Below are positions 1 to 8,116 of a DNA stretch of 43,540 nucleotides, one piece after another (position 1 is the first letter of the stretch; each line of letters opens with the position of its first letter). The notes under the pieces are model-generated. The model was given only the letters and a program-made list of their open reading frames with translations. It was not told the origin of the DNA and did no database searches. Origin of the DNA: Acidobacteriota bacterium (GTDB taxonomy: Bacteria > Acidobacteriota > Blastocatellia > Pyrinomonadales > Pyrinomonadaceae). A program made the translations under genes and the position numbers. The stretch is taken from NCBI GenBank assembly GCA_016715115.1, contig JADKBM010000006.1, positions 1-43,540 of the forward strand, given 5' to 3'.

Positions 1-12
1 CACGATAATGAG
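1..12 (+). repeat. Left terminal inverted repeat
   Basis: CACGATAATGAG at bases 1-12 is the exact reverse complement of 43518-43529. It probably belongs to the outermost transposase binding site of the left end. It starts CA rather than the TG usual for Mu-type termini, so the true cut point may lie a few bases outside the window. Confidence 0.75.
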
Positions 13-23
13 GACTAAATAAT

Positions 24-32
24 CACGATAAT
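24..32 (+). repeat. Second left-end copy of CACGATAAT
   Basis: CACGATAAT is repeated in the same orientation 23 bases after the first copy. Mu and Tn7 ends carry several spaced transposase sites, so this is a reasonable second site. That role is inference. Confidence 0.5.
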
Positions 33-77
33 TCCTGTAACGCGGTTACGTTTAACGTGAAAGAAGGCGAGTACAAG

Positions 78-90
78 TTGACTGAGTCAA
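78..90 (+). repeat. TTGACTGAGTCAA palindrome near the left end
   Basis: A perfect 6+1+6 palindrome. The same sequence with the centre base changed occurs at 15649-15661, and one-mismatch copies occur at 34245-34257 and 43493-43505. It lies just beyond the 3' end of the leftmost gene. Binding protein unknown. Confidence 0.55.
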
Positions 91-99
91 ATTTGCGTT

Positions 100-792
100 T
101 CAGTTTTCACAATCGTGAACGATAACTCCAATGGGATTGTGCTTAATAAGTGAAATCGCATGACTCACGCAATTCGCTTCGATTAGTCCTGAATTTACCT
201 CAACGGTTAATTGGGTAGCGGTTTGACCTCGATAGACGTCGTGAACTGAAGATCTGTAACCACTGATAATTGCTGCGATCTTAAAGCAGCCTGTTTCAAC
301 ATCCTCAAACACTACCGGACCACCTGAAAAGCCCCAATTGTTGTAACCATCGATGACGAGTCGTCGTGGCTTATTTTCATCGTCCAAAAAAGCGGCCGAA
401 AGGATGCCCTTTTTTACAAATGGCATCGGATACAAACAATCGTTCACCTTAACATTCCAGTCATCGCCGAAAGGAAAGCCCAAGAAGTAGACATCTTGAG
501 ACCAAACAATTCCTTCTACTGATAACTCTATGGGTGGTGACTTGGCAATCTGAAAACCCAGCGCGAATACGGCTACATCTGCGTTTGAATCGCAACCAAT
601 AAGCTTCGCATCAAATCGTTTCCATTTGCCGTCGGACCAGATATCAATACAACTGAACTGCTCCGTTTCATCAACTAAATGAGCCACCGTTATCAAATAC
701 TGGCGGCCATCGAATTCAACCGCAAATGACGATCCTCCACGTTCTCCAACGCGAATTCTGAAGACCCTTCCGATGACATTTCCTTTTATCAT
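100..792 (-). CDS. Trypsin-like serine peptidase
   Basis: A 230-residue single-domain protein with the chymotrypsin-fold triad: His38 in TVAHLVD, Asp72 in NADVAVF, and Ser156 in GFSGGPV. The usual GDSGG or GNSGG is GFSGG here. No signal peptide or membrane segment is seen, so it should act in the cytoplasm. It is the last gene of the leftward series, next to the element end, and overlaps the methyltransferase gene upstream by 4 bases. It looks more AT-rich than its neighbours, consistent with acquired cargo. Such stand-alone trypsin-like domains occur in defence and regulatory systems; the substrate here is unknown. Confidence 0.8.
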   Translation of the reverse strand: MIKGNVIGRVFRIRVGERGGSSFAVEFDGRQYLITVAHLVDETEQFSCIDIWSDGKWKRFDAKLIGCDSNADVAVFALGFQIAKSPPIELSVEGIVWSQDVYFLGFPFGDDWNVKVNDCLYPMPFVKKGILSAAFLDDENKPRRLVIDGYNNWGFSGGPVVFEDVETGCFKIAAIISGYRSSVHDVYRGQTATQLTVEVNSGLIEANCVSHAISLIKHNPIGVIVHDCEN

Positions 793-1556
793 TGCCTATC
801 GTCACTTTCTAAACGCCTTCGAATCGTATCACAAAAGGCCCTATCCTTTTCAATTCCGATCGCGCGGCGGCCTTCGAGGGCGGCGGCTAGGAGCGTGGAC
901 CCGGAGCCGGCGAACGGTTCGAGGATTGTGTCGAACCGGTTCGAATATGTTCGGACTAGCCATCGCATCAGCTCCAGCGGCTTCTGGGTCGGGTGAAGCG
1001 ATTTAGGATCTCGGGCGAACTTGAGAACGCTGCGCGGGTGATATAAATCAGTTTGCATTTTGTCAACTATCTTGTTGTGGCCGCCGTAGTGTCGTGGCCG
1101 TTTTCCTGCTTTCCCGCCGCGTGTATGAACTGGTCCGGCGACCATCTGCGGATTGTACTGGCTGCCGGCGAATTTCTGCGCAAAATGTAAAATGTTCTCG
1201 TGAGCCCGCAACGGCCGGCGGTTGGCGTCGAGGAACCCGACCGGAATGGTTTTCTCCCAGATCAATTCATACCGGAAATGCCCCGGATTCGTGTTAATGA
1301 GTTGGTTGACGAACTTCCCGGATGCGAACATCACGATCGGCGATTTGGGTTTACAAATTCGCAACGCATCGGTCCAGAAGAGAGGCCAATTAACCGGTTG
1401 ATCCCATTCCAACTTCGTCGTCGCATACGGCGGATCGGTCAGGAGCAAGTCGATCGAATTTGAAGTGATTGCCGTCAAGATCTCTTCAAATCTTGCATTG
1501 TATAGCGTAATATTTCGGCCGGTGTAAAACGGCTGAAGTCCCGGAATTTCATTCAT
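789..1556 (-). CDS. DNA N6-adenine/N4-cytosine methyltransferase (DPPY type)
   Basis: A 255-residue enzyme predicted to methylate an exocyclic amino group in DNA with S-adenosylmethionine. Catalytic motif IV DPPY is at residues 41-44 and the SAM-binding motif FAGSGST at 215-221, with HPTQKP at 188-193. Motif IV before motif I is the beta-class order. No restriction endonuclease is nearby, so it is probably an orphan phage methyltransferase that protects DNA or marks sites. It overlaps the peptidase gene by 4 bases, suggesting coupled translation. The recognition sequence cannot be read from the protein. Confidence 0.9.
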   Translation of the reverse strand: MNEIPGLQPFYTGRNITLYNARFEEILTAITSNSIDLLLTDPPYATTKLEWDQPVNWPLFWTDALRICKPKSPIVMFASGKFVNQLINTNPGHFRYELIWEKTIPVGFLDANRRPLRAHENILHFAQKFAGSQYNPQMVAGPVHTRGGKAGKRPRHYGGHNKIVDKMQTDLYHPRSVLKFARDPKSLHPTQKPLELMRWLVRTYSNRFDTILEPFAGSGSTLLAAALEGRRAIGIEKDRAFCDTIRRRLESDDRQ

Positions 1557-1615
1557 GTTTTTGAGGACGTTCCGGGCTGGTGAAGCGTCAATATAAGCTT
1601 TGGCGTACCGGTTGG

Positions 1616-1855
1616 TTATCCCTTGTTCCTTTCGCCTGAGTAAACGATTCGCCAGGCACGAGTCACGGAGATCTGAATGTTCGCAAGAAGCAGTTGTGAC
1701 GCGTCGGAAACATTGTCCGCGGATTGATGGAATATTGATGGATTGCAGCGTGGGTCGAACCGTCCGACGAACGCTTGATCCTGATTGCCTTTGTCGATCG
1801 CGAACGCGGCGAAAACATTGTCCTTTTCCAGAATTGTGACGGTGTGGTCTTTCAT
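1616..1855 (-). CDS. Hypothetical small protein, 79 aa
   Basis: Starts at an ATG overlapping the stop of the upstream gene (ATGA arrangement), which decides this start over a longer reading. The protein is soluble, with a possible beta-rich first half (MKDHTVTILEKDNVFAAF). No family is recognised. A 59-base gap to the methyltransferase holds no clear feature. Confidence 0.55.
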   Translation of the reverse strand: MKDHTVTILEKDNVFAAFAIDKGNQDQAFVGRFDPRCNPSIFHQSADNVSDASQLLLANIQISVTRAWRIVYSGERNKG

Positions 1856-2478
1856 AGTTCGAAGAGCGTTAGTTGCGGCAGGCCGAAATGTTTGTAGGCG
1901 CGCGCGATAAGGAGGTTTCTGGTTGCGTCGACGGTGAGTCGGGCTCCAAACTCGCGATCGATTGCCAGCTTCAGCCGATCTGATACATCGGTCGGCAGGC
2001 TGAGTCCGATACAAAGGTCCAACTGCGCTCGATGCGGTTCGAGCTGTTCTTCGATCGCGGTTTCCGACAGATCTGAATCGAGAAGAGCGAGAACGATGTC
2101 TCGAGCGTTCCGGATCGCCGAGATCAAAGGCTCCGGTAGATCCTCGCGATCGAGCGAGCCTGCCAATCGATCGAGTGCCGCCTCAACTTCTGATCTTGTC
2201 TCCGGTTCCGGTTCTGGCGCCCCGATCCGAGATTGGCGCCAAGCGGCGAAAGCGGACTCAACGGACGATTCAAAGTACCGCAACGAGTTAATCGTGTCGT
2301 TCGGATTCGTGCGCCGAAACTGTTTGCCAACCGTCTCAATAGTTCGCAGCACAAGACCCAGCGGTATTCCAGCACGTTCCCATCGATCAGCGAGATCCCA
2401 ATCAAGCGGTTTGAGTATCCCGCGCCGGCCGCGGATCCGCTGATATTCGACTTCGATTTCCTGAAGATAATCAGACAT
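1852..2478 (-). CDS. Hypothetical protein, 208 aa, sharing its first 10 residues with the next gene upstream
   Basis: Begins MSDYLQEIEV, then a stretch around LDWDLADRWERAGIPLG that resembles helical proteins I associate with Acidobacteriota genomes (from memory, not a search). The middle is acidic and the C-terminal half helical. No catalytic motif is seen. The first ten residues are identical to those of the protein encoded at 2489-2938, and their DNA is nearly identical too. The gene begins 10 bases after that gene's stop. Confidence 0.65.
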   Translation of the reverse strand: MSDYLQEIEVEYQRIRGRRGILKPLDWDLADRWERAGIPLGLVLRTIETVGKQFRRTNPNDTINSLRYFESSVESAFAAWRQSRIGAPEPEPETRSEVEAALDRLAGSLDREDLPEPLISAIRNARDIVLALLDSDLSETAIEEQLEPHRAQLDLCIGLSLPTDVSDRLKLAIDREFGARLTVDATRNLLIARAYKHFGLPQLTLFEL

Positions 2479-2488
2479 CTCGTATGTT

Positions 2489-2938
2489 TTAGTTCCGGCG
2501 GAAGTACTCGTTGAGAAACTTAAAGTCGAGCTCTTTCACGAGTGGTTTGATTTTGGTTTGAAGCTGCTTGAACTCTTCCTTTGATAGTCCCATTGATTCA
2601 ATGAGCGCTTGGATAGAATGGCCGCGTGATGCCAAACCAAAACCGGTAAATTGCGCGAGGGCGAGATCCAGCATTTTCTCGGATTCACTCTTTGTTTCTC
2701 CTCCCTGTCTTGCCTCATTCCACGCCTTCTGCGCCTCTTCAGGCGTTGTAAAATTAATCGTGTCTCCGCATTCCGGGCAGTGGACGTGACACCAATCAAC
2801 CATATCAGCCACTGTCCGACCGCTTCTGAACGTATGTAGTTCGGTTTTCACGCAACTTTGCATTGTCACCGCAGACCCGCAATCGCACGCATCCAATTCG
2901 TATTCATCGACTTCGATTTCCTGTAAATAATCAGACAT
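2489..2938 (-). CDS. Lar-like zinc-binding protein (restriction-alleviation family)
   Basis: The 149-residue reading starts at an ATG just inside the end of the Gp37/Gp68-like gene (8-base overlap). After MSDYLQEIEV comes a CDCGS pair and then WCHVHCPECG followed by TTPEEAQKAWNEA. The CxCG...CxxCG...A..WN layout matches the Lar restriction-alleviation domain. Known Lar (RalR/Lar of Rac) lessens type I restriction by enhancing host modification. The C-terminal 70 residues are helical and not part of the usual short Lar domain. Placement beside a methyltransferase supports an anti-restriction role, which is inference. Confidence 0.65.
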   Translation of the reverse strand: MSDYLQEIEVDEYELDACDCGSAVTMQSCVKTELHTFRSGRTVADMVDWCHVHCPECGDTINFTTPEEAQKAWNEARQGGETKSESEKMLDLALAQFTGFGLASRGHSIQALIESMGLSKEEFKQLQTKIKPLVKELDFKFLNEYFRRN

Positions 2939-3782
2939 GTTTCCAGAGTTCGCGGACGCGAAGATCATAGGGCCAATACGACGGATTACCACCCTTGCCC
3001 GATACCTGAACCCGGCGAGTGTACGACTCGTTGCCATCGTCGCTGAGGTCGGAGTAGCAATTCGATCCCAACTGTTTTACGAATGCGGGAACTCCCGCAT
3101 TGCGACACTGTGACACGATCGACCGAATCCACTCGACGTGGCACGGCCGAGCGTTCGGGCCGCTCTCGCCGCCGACGATCACCCAATCAATGCCCCACTC
3201 GGATCGCGGGTTTTCATCCGCGTGACCTGTCCAATGCACGTTGAGGCGACCGGGCAGAGCCTTGGCTAAGTCAATCCCTTCCAAAAGCGGCTCACAACTC
3301 AAGAACCTAATCGCGGCCGGAGTCTCAAGCAAATGCGGAATCCGTTCGTCGGCGGCCTTCTGGTTCTCAACGGATACGCCGAGCCACACGTTCGGATATC
3401 CGTCGCCCCAATCGTCGGGGAGGCATTCGGCAATTCGGTCGGCGCGTTTCGTCAGGATCTGGTAAACGAGTCCCGGCGTCTGCCGGATGATCTCCCATGC
3501 GTCCGCCCGGTGCGCGTCGTTCTCCTCGATAAACCAGTCAGACCAGCTGGCGGTGAATACGAGCCGATCCGCGAGCGGGGTTTCCCGCGTAATTTCTTTG
3601 TGCCAGACCAACGGTTTGCGGAAGGTCGCGTTCTTCGATCGGACGACGGTCGCCGGATCTTGGCCGTAGCGCCTTTTGTCGGCGTACATATAGCAGTTCT
3701 TGCAGCCTTCCGAGATTTTCCGGCAACCTTGAAACGGATTCCAAGTATGACGCGTCCATTCGATTTTTGAATTAAAACCCAT
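2931..3782 (-). CDS. Phage Gp37/Gp68 (DUF5131) family protein
   Basis: A 283-residue protein opening SKIEWTRHTWNPFQGC with cysteines at 20, 27 and 30 (CX6CX2C), followed by NCYMYADKRR. This is the hallmark start of the Gp37/Gp68 family, common in phages and mobile elements. Later family landmarks include FTASWSDWF, ILTKRADR, VWLGVSVENQ, LSCEPLLE and VIVGGESG. The three cysteines suggest a metal or Fe-S site as in radical-SAM-like enzymes; the reaction is not known to me. Length is normal for the family and the gene appears intact. Confidence 0.85.
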   Translation of the reverse strand: MGFNSKIEWTRHTWNPFQGCRKISEGCKNCYMYADKRRYGQDPATVVRSKNATFRKPLVWHKEITRETPLADRLVFTASWSDWFIEENDAHRADAWEIIRQTPGLVYQILTKRADRIAECLPDDWGDGYPNVWLGVSVENQKAADERIPHLLETPAAIRFLSCEPLLEGIDLAKALPGRLNVHWTGHADENPRSEWGIDWVIVGGESGPNARPCHVEWIRSIVSQCRNAGVPAFVKQLGSNCYSDLSDDGNESYTRRVQVSGKGGNPSYWPYDLRVRELWKHV

Positions 3783-3848
3783 TCATCCTCCAAGGCCCAA
3801 GAAGATCCCAACCATGAACAGATGCAACGAACGCGGTCAGATTGCCCT

Positions 3849-4424
3849 TTAACGCAAACTTAAGCGCGGAGGCAAACAGACAAACGCCCGCCGAATCAAG
3901 GCCGCGAATTGAGTTCGTATAAAACGGACTGTGTTGGATGTTCTGAAACAAACGAAGGTCAGACAGTTCGAGCGGTGGCATTGATGGATTAGTTCAGCGT
4001 ACCCCGGTAAATTAAGTATTACCGCTTCAAGATCGCAAGCAATGAGATCGCATTCCTTGATCAAATCGAAGTCGATCATTGAATGATGGACTTCTGAATT
4101 CAGATCACCGTGATAAAGGTCGAAGAGTCTTTTATCAATCGCGGCTTGTTCTTGTCTCATACAGTCACATTTGAATGGTTTTGGCACATCGCACGTTATT
4201 GTTTCGTGCGCGTCGTGCAGAAAACCCCAAAGCAGGTTTGCGACTGAACTCGATCTCTTGTAGGCAAGTAAACCAACAAGAACAAGATGGGGGAGCAACG
4301 GCATCCAAATTGCGCCACCAAAACGACAAATTCGACCCGCGTGAACTGCAATATCAAGAGGAGTTGGTGTCCCTTGACATTTCATTCCTATCGCTTCAAC
4401 TTGTATTCCTGAATAAGTAATCAT
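3849..4424 (-). CDS. HD-domain phosphohydrolase (YfbR-like)
   Basis: A 191-residue protein containing DIAVHAGRICRFGG, LLWGFLHDAHE (His70-Asp71) and TCDVPKPFKCDC. These match the phage/YfbR-like HD hydrolases that dephosphorylate nucleotides, where the HD pair holds the metal. The usual histidine after the glycine-rich turn appears as LLPHLVLV. The C-terminal 60 residues look unlike the family, and an alternative 69-codon frame overlaps them (3772-3981), so the 3' end may be damaged or non-homologous. The gene is AT-richer than its neighbours. It overlaps the upstream small gene by 4 bases. Confidence 0.65.
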   Translation of the reverse strand: MITYSGIQVEAIGMKCQGTPTPLDIAVHAGRICRFGGAIWMPLLPHLVLVGLLAYKRSSSVANLLWGFLHDAHETITCDVPKPFKCDCMRQEQAAIDKRLFDLYHGDLNSEVHHSMIDFDLIKECDLIACDLEAVILNLPGYAELIHQCHRSNCLTFVCFRTSNTVRFIRTQFAALIRRAFVCLPPRLSLR

Positions 4425-4639
4425 TGTTTTGTTGCCTTATCAGCACCACTCTTCACCGATTCGAGGATCGGGACGCCTTCATCAATTCTTATGTAGTTCG
4501 CGCAGTACCTTGCGATTTCCTCGCGAACTTTGCCCTCGAAAGTCGCCGATTGAAAGAAGAGCGGTGCCAAGTCTTTTATCGCCTTATTGAGGGCGCACAC
4601 AGTTTTCAATGCACAATTCCAACAGCTCTTGCGTTCCAT
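4421..4639 (-). CDS. Small cysteine-containing protein, 72 aa
   Basis: Starts MERKSCWNCALKTVC, with CWNC and a third cysteine five residues on, suggesting a metal-binding N-terminus. The rest is helical (FEGKVREEIARYCANYIRID). It overlaps the HD gene by 4 bases and directly abuts the upstream gene, so it is a member of the operon. No known family recognised. Confidence 0.55.
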   Translation of the reverse strand: MERKSCWNCALKTVCALNKAIKDLAPLFFQSATFEGKVREEIARYCANYIRIDEGVPILESVKSGADKATKQ

Positions 4640-4873
4640 CTAATCGTTCTCCTCGACCGGAAACTCCGGCGGGTGTTGGCCGGCGTCGAGCGACTCAAAA
4701 TCGAGCAGCTCGTGCCAGGGCGTATCGCCTTCAGCGGCGCCGTCTTCGGAGGCGGCGCACCAGTCGCGATCGCAGACCGTTGCTTCGAATTCGACCGTGT
4801 CCGGATCGATTCCTTTCGACCTTGCCGCGATCTTCACCATTTCATTCAACGCTTCGAGCGTTTTCGGCTTCAC
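4640..4873 (-). CDS. Hypothetical acidic protein, 77 aa
   Basis: A small, strongly acidic soluble protein starting MKPKTLEALNEMVKIAARSK and ending with many Asp/Glu residues. It overlaps the upstream gene by 4 bases (4870-4873) and its stop touches the next start, so it sits in a tightly packed operon. Small acidic phage proteins often mimic DNA or bind host proteins; nothing here proves that. Confidence 0.55.
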   Translation of the reverse strand: MKPKTLEALNEMVKIAARSKGIDPDTVEFEATVCDRDWCAASEDGAAEGDTPWHELLDFESLDAGQHPPEFPVEEND

Positions 4874-5127
4874 GCCGTCGCCTCCTTCGCAGTGTTGTCG
4901 CGCCGCGTTTTCCGGTATTTCAGGACCTCGACGGCAGTGTTGTACGCGATTTCGAATTCGAAACCGCGTGCAAGCCGGATGTCGGCTTTGAGTTCCTCCT
5001 CAAGCCGGAGAAAGCAGACACCGCATAGCGGGTAGAATGCCTTCTTGAACCGGCCACATTGGCACTCGGGAGACTGCAGCGTTCGCAGGAACAGGCTCGA
5101 GAGCCCGTTGCGCTTGAGTTGCGTCAT
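4870..5127 (-). CDS. Small zinc-ribbon-like protein, 85 aa
   Basis: Contains CQC and then CGVC twelve residues later, a spacing compatible with one zinc site, followed by a helix rich in charged residues. It is overlapped by 4 bases by the ATPase gene upstream and by the small acidic gene downstream, so it is co-translated with the transposition genes. No family is recognised. Confidence 0.55.
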   Translation of the reverse strand: MTQLKRNGLSSLFLRTLQSPECQCGRFKKAFYPLCGVCFLRLEEELKADIRLARGFEFEIAYNTAVEVLKYRKTRRDNTAKEATA

Positions 5128-6308
5128 GCAACCCTCCGCATATCGCGGACCCGCGGCTCGTCCGGCAAATTCAGCATTGACGCACGGACCTGCGTTTCTT
5201 CAACCTTGAAGGCCTCCATCAAACAGTTGTTGGTCAAATTTCCCAGCGAAAGCGGGGTCTTTGCAATCGCGCAAATCCGGGACACAACAGCTGGTTCGAA
5301 TAACCGGTCGATATCGCCGCCAACGCATTTGATACGGTGAGCCAAATAACCTCGCGCACTGAAGTTCTTACCGGTCGAGAGCGGCGGCATTTCGATCACC
5401 TGAATACGCTCGGCGATCTCGCGAAATCTGCTGTCGCGGAGCGTAGCCTCAACAAAACGCGGCTGTCCGAACAGCACGACGCCGAGGAGCCGGCTGAATC
5501 CGCCGTTCGTCATCTCCCAAAAGTTTTTCAATGACGTCAGAACCCGATCATTCAGGCGGTGACACTCGTCGAACACCAGAGCGACACGGTGATCATCCTT
5601 GTCGAGGGAGGTGAGCAGGGTTCGGATGCGCCGGACGGCTGTCGTCGAATCCTGCGGGCATCGGATATCCCACTCGTCCAACACGGCTTTTGCGACGGCC
5701 CGAACCGACACCTGATTCATATCGAAAAACTCCGGGTAAACGAGGTGCACTTTCGGAGATGCCTGCAGTTCGCGCGCAACGCGGATCCTGAGCGAGGTCT
5801 TGCCGGTTCCAACTGCGCCAACACAGCAGATGAAGCGCTTGTACAGAACCGCGTCACGGATCCGATCGGCCGCCTCGTCCAGTTCAGGCGTCGAAAACAT
5901 TTCCTCATCGCTCGGTATACGGTCGACGTCAAACGGATCGGCCTCGAGGCCGAAAAACTTAACTGCGCTCGCCGGCAGTTCACAACGGTTAATGATCACT
6001 TTCTTTGCCTCCCGAAATGGAAAAAGTTGATTGAGTTCGGAATCGATCTTTTCGATCGACCAGTTCTGTGCCAGGCACCAGCTTTCGAGCGGCCTCTCCA
6101 TTTTGGGTATCCGCTTTGAATAGAATTTTTCATCGGTCAGATTGTTTCGGAGCCGATAGATCGAGATTCGACTCAATCCACGCTCAGCAACAAAAATATC
6201 TGCCAACGACGTGTACGTCAGGCCGTTGGCCACGGCGAATTCATCCAGTCGTTGGGCGAATTCGTTTTTCGGCAGCAGCTTTGTAAAGTCTTTTTCAAAT
6301 TCGATCAT
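5124..6308 (-). CDS. AAA+ ATPase partner of the transposase (MuB/TniB/ExeA-like)
   Basis: Start chosen at MIEFEKDF (394 aa), 11 bases after the transposase stop; an upstream in-frame extension only overlaps the transposase gene. The N-terminal 60 residues form a probable helix-turn-helix (ANGLTYTSLADIF...LSRISIYRLRNNL). The ATPase core has Walker A GAVGTGKT at 164-171, Walker B VALVFDE at 242-248 and a sensor-like GVVLFGQPR at 276-284. MuB-type ATPases bind target DNA, deliver it to the transposase and provide target immunity. Position next to the transposase and fold make this role very likely. Confidence 0.88.
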   Translation of the reverse strand: MIEFEKDFTKLLPKNEFAQRLDEFAVANGLTYTSLADIFVAERGLSRISIYRLRNNLTDEKFYSKRIPKMERPLESWCLAQNWSIEKIDSELNQLFPFREAKKVIINRCELPASAVKFFGLEADPFDVDRIPSDEEMFSTPELDEAADRIRDAVLYKRFICCVGAVGTGKTSLRIRVARELQASPKVHLVYPEFFDMNQVSVRAVAKAVLDEWDIRCPQDSTTAVRRIRTLLTSLDKDDHRVALVFDECHRLNDRVLTSLKNFWEMTNGGFSRLLGVVLFGQPRFVEATLRDSRFREIAERIQVIEMPPLSTGKNFSARGYLAHRIKCVGGDIDRLFEPAVVSRICAIAKTPLSLGNLTNNCLMEAFKVEETQVRASMLNLPDEPRVRDMRRVA

Positions 6309-6319
6309 AAAAATAAATC

Positions 6320-8053
6320 TCAGCTGACGGCGCGCAATTTCGGACGATCGCTTTCGCGTATAAGCGCAAGCGACTCCTTGATCACGGCGTCCGGCAGTGT
6401 CTCTTCCCGACTCGCGTAAACCGTGTCGAGAAATGCCTTGCACTCCGCAACCGACTCAAACTCGGCCGCATATTTCTTGACGGCCGCGAAATATGCGAGT
6501 AGCTCGCCCGAGTACCGGCCATCGGCGGCCAGCTTTTGAGTCGACGGAAGTGCGTCGAGTATCTGTGGAGTTACGTCCACGGACGGTTTTGGGAATTGAG
6601 CTATGTTCGTGGCCGGCGCGACGAATTCGGTGTCGATGATCGCGATCGGTTTCGGCTCGTAGCCCTGTTTGTTGGCCTCTTTTTCGGCTTTTGCGCTTTC
6701 GCGCGCAAACGTCTTGAGTTCTTTGCGGGTTCGCTCGGCGATATCGTCCGGCGATGATCTGAATTCGCCGAGCACATCCGGCGTCGCAATAACCTTCTGG
6801 ATGTCCCACTCGTTTCCGTCAAAATCGATCAGGGTATAGAAATCGGTATCGTCCGGGAAGACGACTCGAACCTTGTTCTTTTTTGATTGGCGGTGGACGA
6901 GGTTCTCCAGGGACTGGACGTGCGGCAGCTGATAGACAACGCCCTTGTGCCGGAAGGTCAGGTCGCCGAGGATCGTCACGTCGAATTCATCAACAAGAAA
7001 CGCGGATTTCAGGATCTTCGCATCAACGGTCCGGAGCAGATGGCGCTGCGCGCCCCAGCGCTCGTTCGGCGTCTGGTGAGTCTCGCGGTGAACGCGGTGA
7101 TTCCACTCCTGCTCGATCTGTCGCGCAAATCGGTTGAGCACGTCCATCGTCACATCGCGACCTTCGGCGATGTAGAGCCCCAGCAACTTCTCGAGCTTTT
7201 CAACCCATTGATGCGCAACCTCGACCTTCCCGGTCGCCCGCGAGTTGCCCGGCAGATGCTGCTCCAGTTTGTAGCCTCCCGACGCCTCGAGCGCTTTGTT
7301 CAGTATCTGCGAGGCACGCTGATTGCGTCCGAACTTTATGATCGCGTCGTTGTCGGTGTACAAAACCTTCGGAACACCCATCAGCTCATACGCCTCCAAC
7401 AGAAACGCGACAACGTGCGAGGAGTTTGGTTTGTCGCACGCGACAAACCTGATGAAGCGCCGACGCGAGTGATCGTCGGTGAGAACGAAGCGCCAAACGC
7501 GCGTCCGATTCTTGTTTTCGTTCGGATGGTTTTTCGAGATCTCCAATGATGAGACCTGGACAATTCGCCGGGTTTTGGTGTCGAACCAGCGCTCTTTCGA
7601 ACCGGAGATATCGAATTGGAAGACATCTCCCGGCGCCTTGGCTTCGAACCGGCGAAACGTCGTCCGATTCGCACGCCGGTTTTTGCGGTTCAGTCCGCGT
7701 TCGGCGAGATAGCGAATAAAAGTTTCCAGCGCAACCGGAATCGAAAACCCGCGCGCCTCGGCGGTTCGCAACGCTTCTGCGGGGTCAATGTTGTACTGGA
7801 CCAGAATCGAAGCCGCGAACTTCAATCCTTCATCAACCAGAAGATCGGCTGACCGTTTCCCCTTGTCCGATCGTGTTTTCCGTTTCGGCCGCAGATCCTT
7901 CGTGAGATCGTAAATCCTCGATTTCGTCACGCCGTACAGAGACGCCAGCCGGTCCGCCTCAGTGCTGATCTGCTGCGGGTTTACGCAGCGGCGGATCGAT
8001 TCTCTGATTTCTTCGGTTGCGTGTGTCCCCAGTTTTTTCATGTTCTTAGACAT
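6320..8053 (-). CDS. DDE transposase (MuA/TnsB-like, rve integrase core)
   Basis: A 577-residue transposase. Residues 1-140 form the helical DNA-binding region (VTKSRIYDL is a likely recognition helix). The RNase H-fold core has catalytic Asp148 (VFQFDIS), Asp234 (LYTDNDA) and Glu278 (GKVEVAH). A beta-barrel domain follows (TFRHKGVVYQLP), and the lysine-rich C-terminal tail would contact the ATPase. It cuts and joins the element's ends during integration and replicative transposition. A GGAAGGAG Shine-Dalgarno lies upstream, and a GC-rich hairpin at 8076-8112 precedes the gene. Slightly shorter than MuA (663 aa). Confidence 0.93.
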   Translation of the reverse strand: MSKNMKKLGTHATEEIRESIRRCVNPQQISTEADRLASLYGVTKSRIYDLTKDLRPKRKTRSDKGKRSADLLVDEGLKFAASILVQYNIDPAEALRTAEARGFSIPVALETFIRYLAERGLNRKNRRANRTTFRRFEAKAPGDVFQFDISGSKERWFDTKTRRIVQVSSLEISKNHPNENKNRTRVWRFVLTDDHSRRRFIRFVACDKPNSSHVVAFLLEAYELMGVPKVLYTDNDAIIKFGRNQRASQILNKALEASGGYKLEQHLPGNSRATGKVEVAHQWVEKLEKLLGLYIAEGRDVTMDVLNRFARQIEQEWNHRVHRETHQTPNERWGAQRHLLRTVDAKILKSAFLVDEFDVTILGDLTFRHKGVVYQLPHVQSLENLVHRQSKKNKVRVVFPDDTDFYTLIDFDGNEWDIQKVIATPDVLGEFRSSPDDIAERTRKELKTFARESAKAEKEANKQGYEPKPIAIIDTEFVAPATNIAQFPKPSVDVTPQILDALPSTQKLAADGRYSGELLAYFAAVKKYAAEFESVAECKAFLDTVYASREETLPDAVIKESLALIRESDRPKLRAVS

Positions 8054-8075
8054 CGTCGCTCCTTCCTGATAATCA

Positions 8076-8112
8076 AAGCGGCGCCGGCCGGGCTGGTGAA
8101 CCGGCGCCGCTT
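8076..8112 (-). terminator. GC-rich hairpin upstream of the transposase (possible attenuator)
   Basis: On the minus strand a 12-base arm AAGCGGCGCCGG pairs perfectly with CCGGCGCCGCTT across a 13-base loop. It is followed by TGATT, a poor U-tract. It lies between the stop of the upstream early gene and the transposase Shine-Dalgarno, so it could reduce read-through and limit transposase level, or shield an mRNA end. Confidence 0.55.
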
Positions 8113-8116
8113 CGGG

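Noticed and set aside
3772..3981. 69-codon reading overlapping the HD gene's 3' end
   Set aside because: Uncharacteristic composition, overlaps the Gp37/Gp68 start, and a stop lies just upstream; kept only as a hint that the HD C-terminus may be altered.
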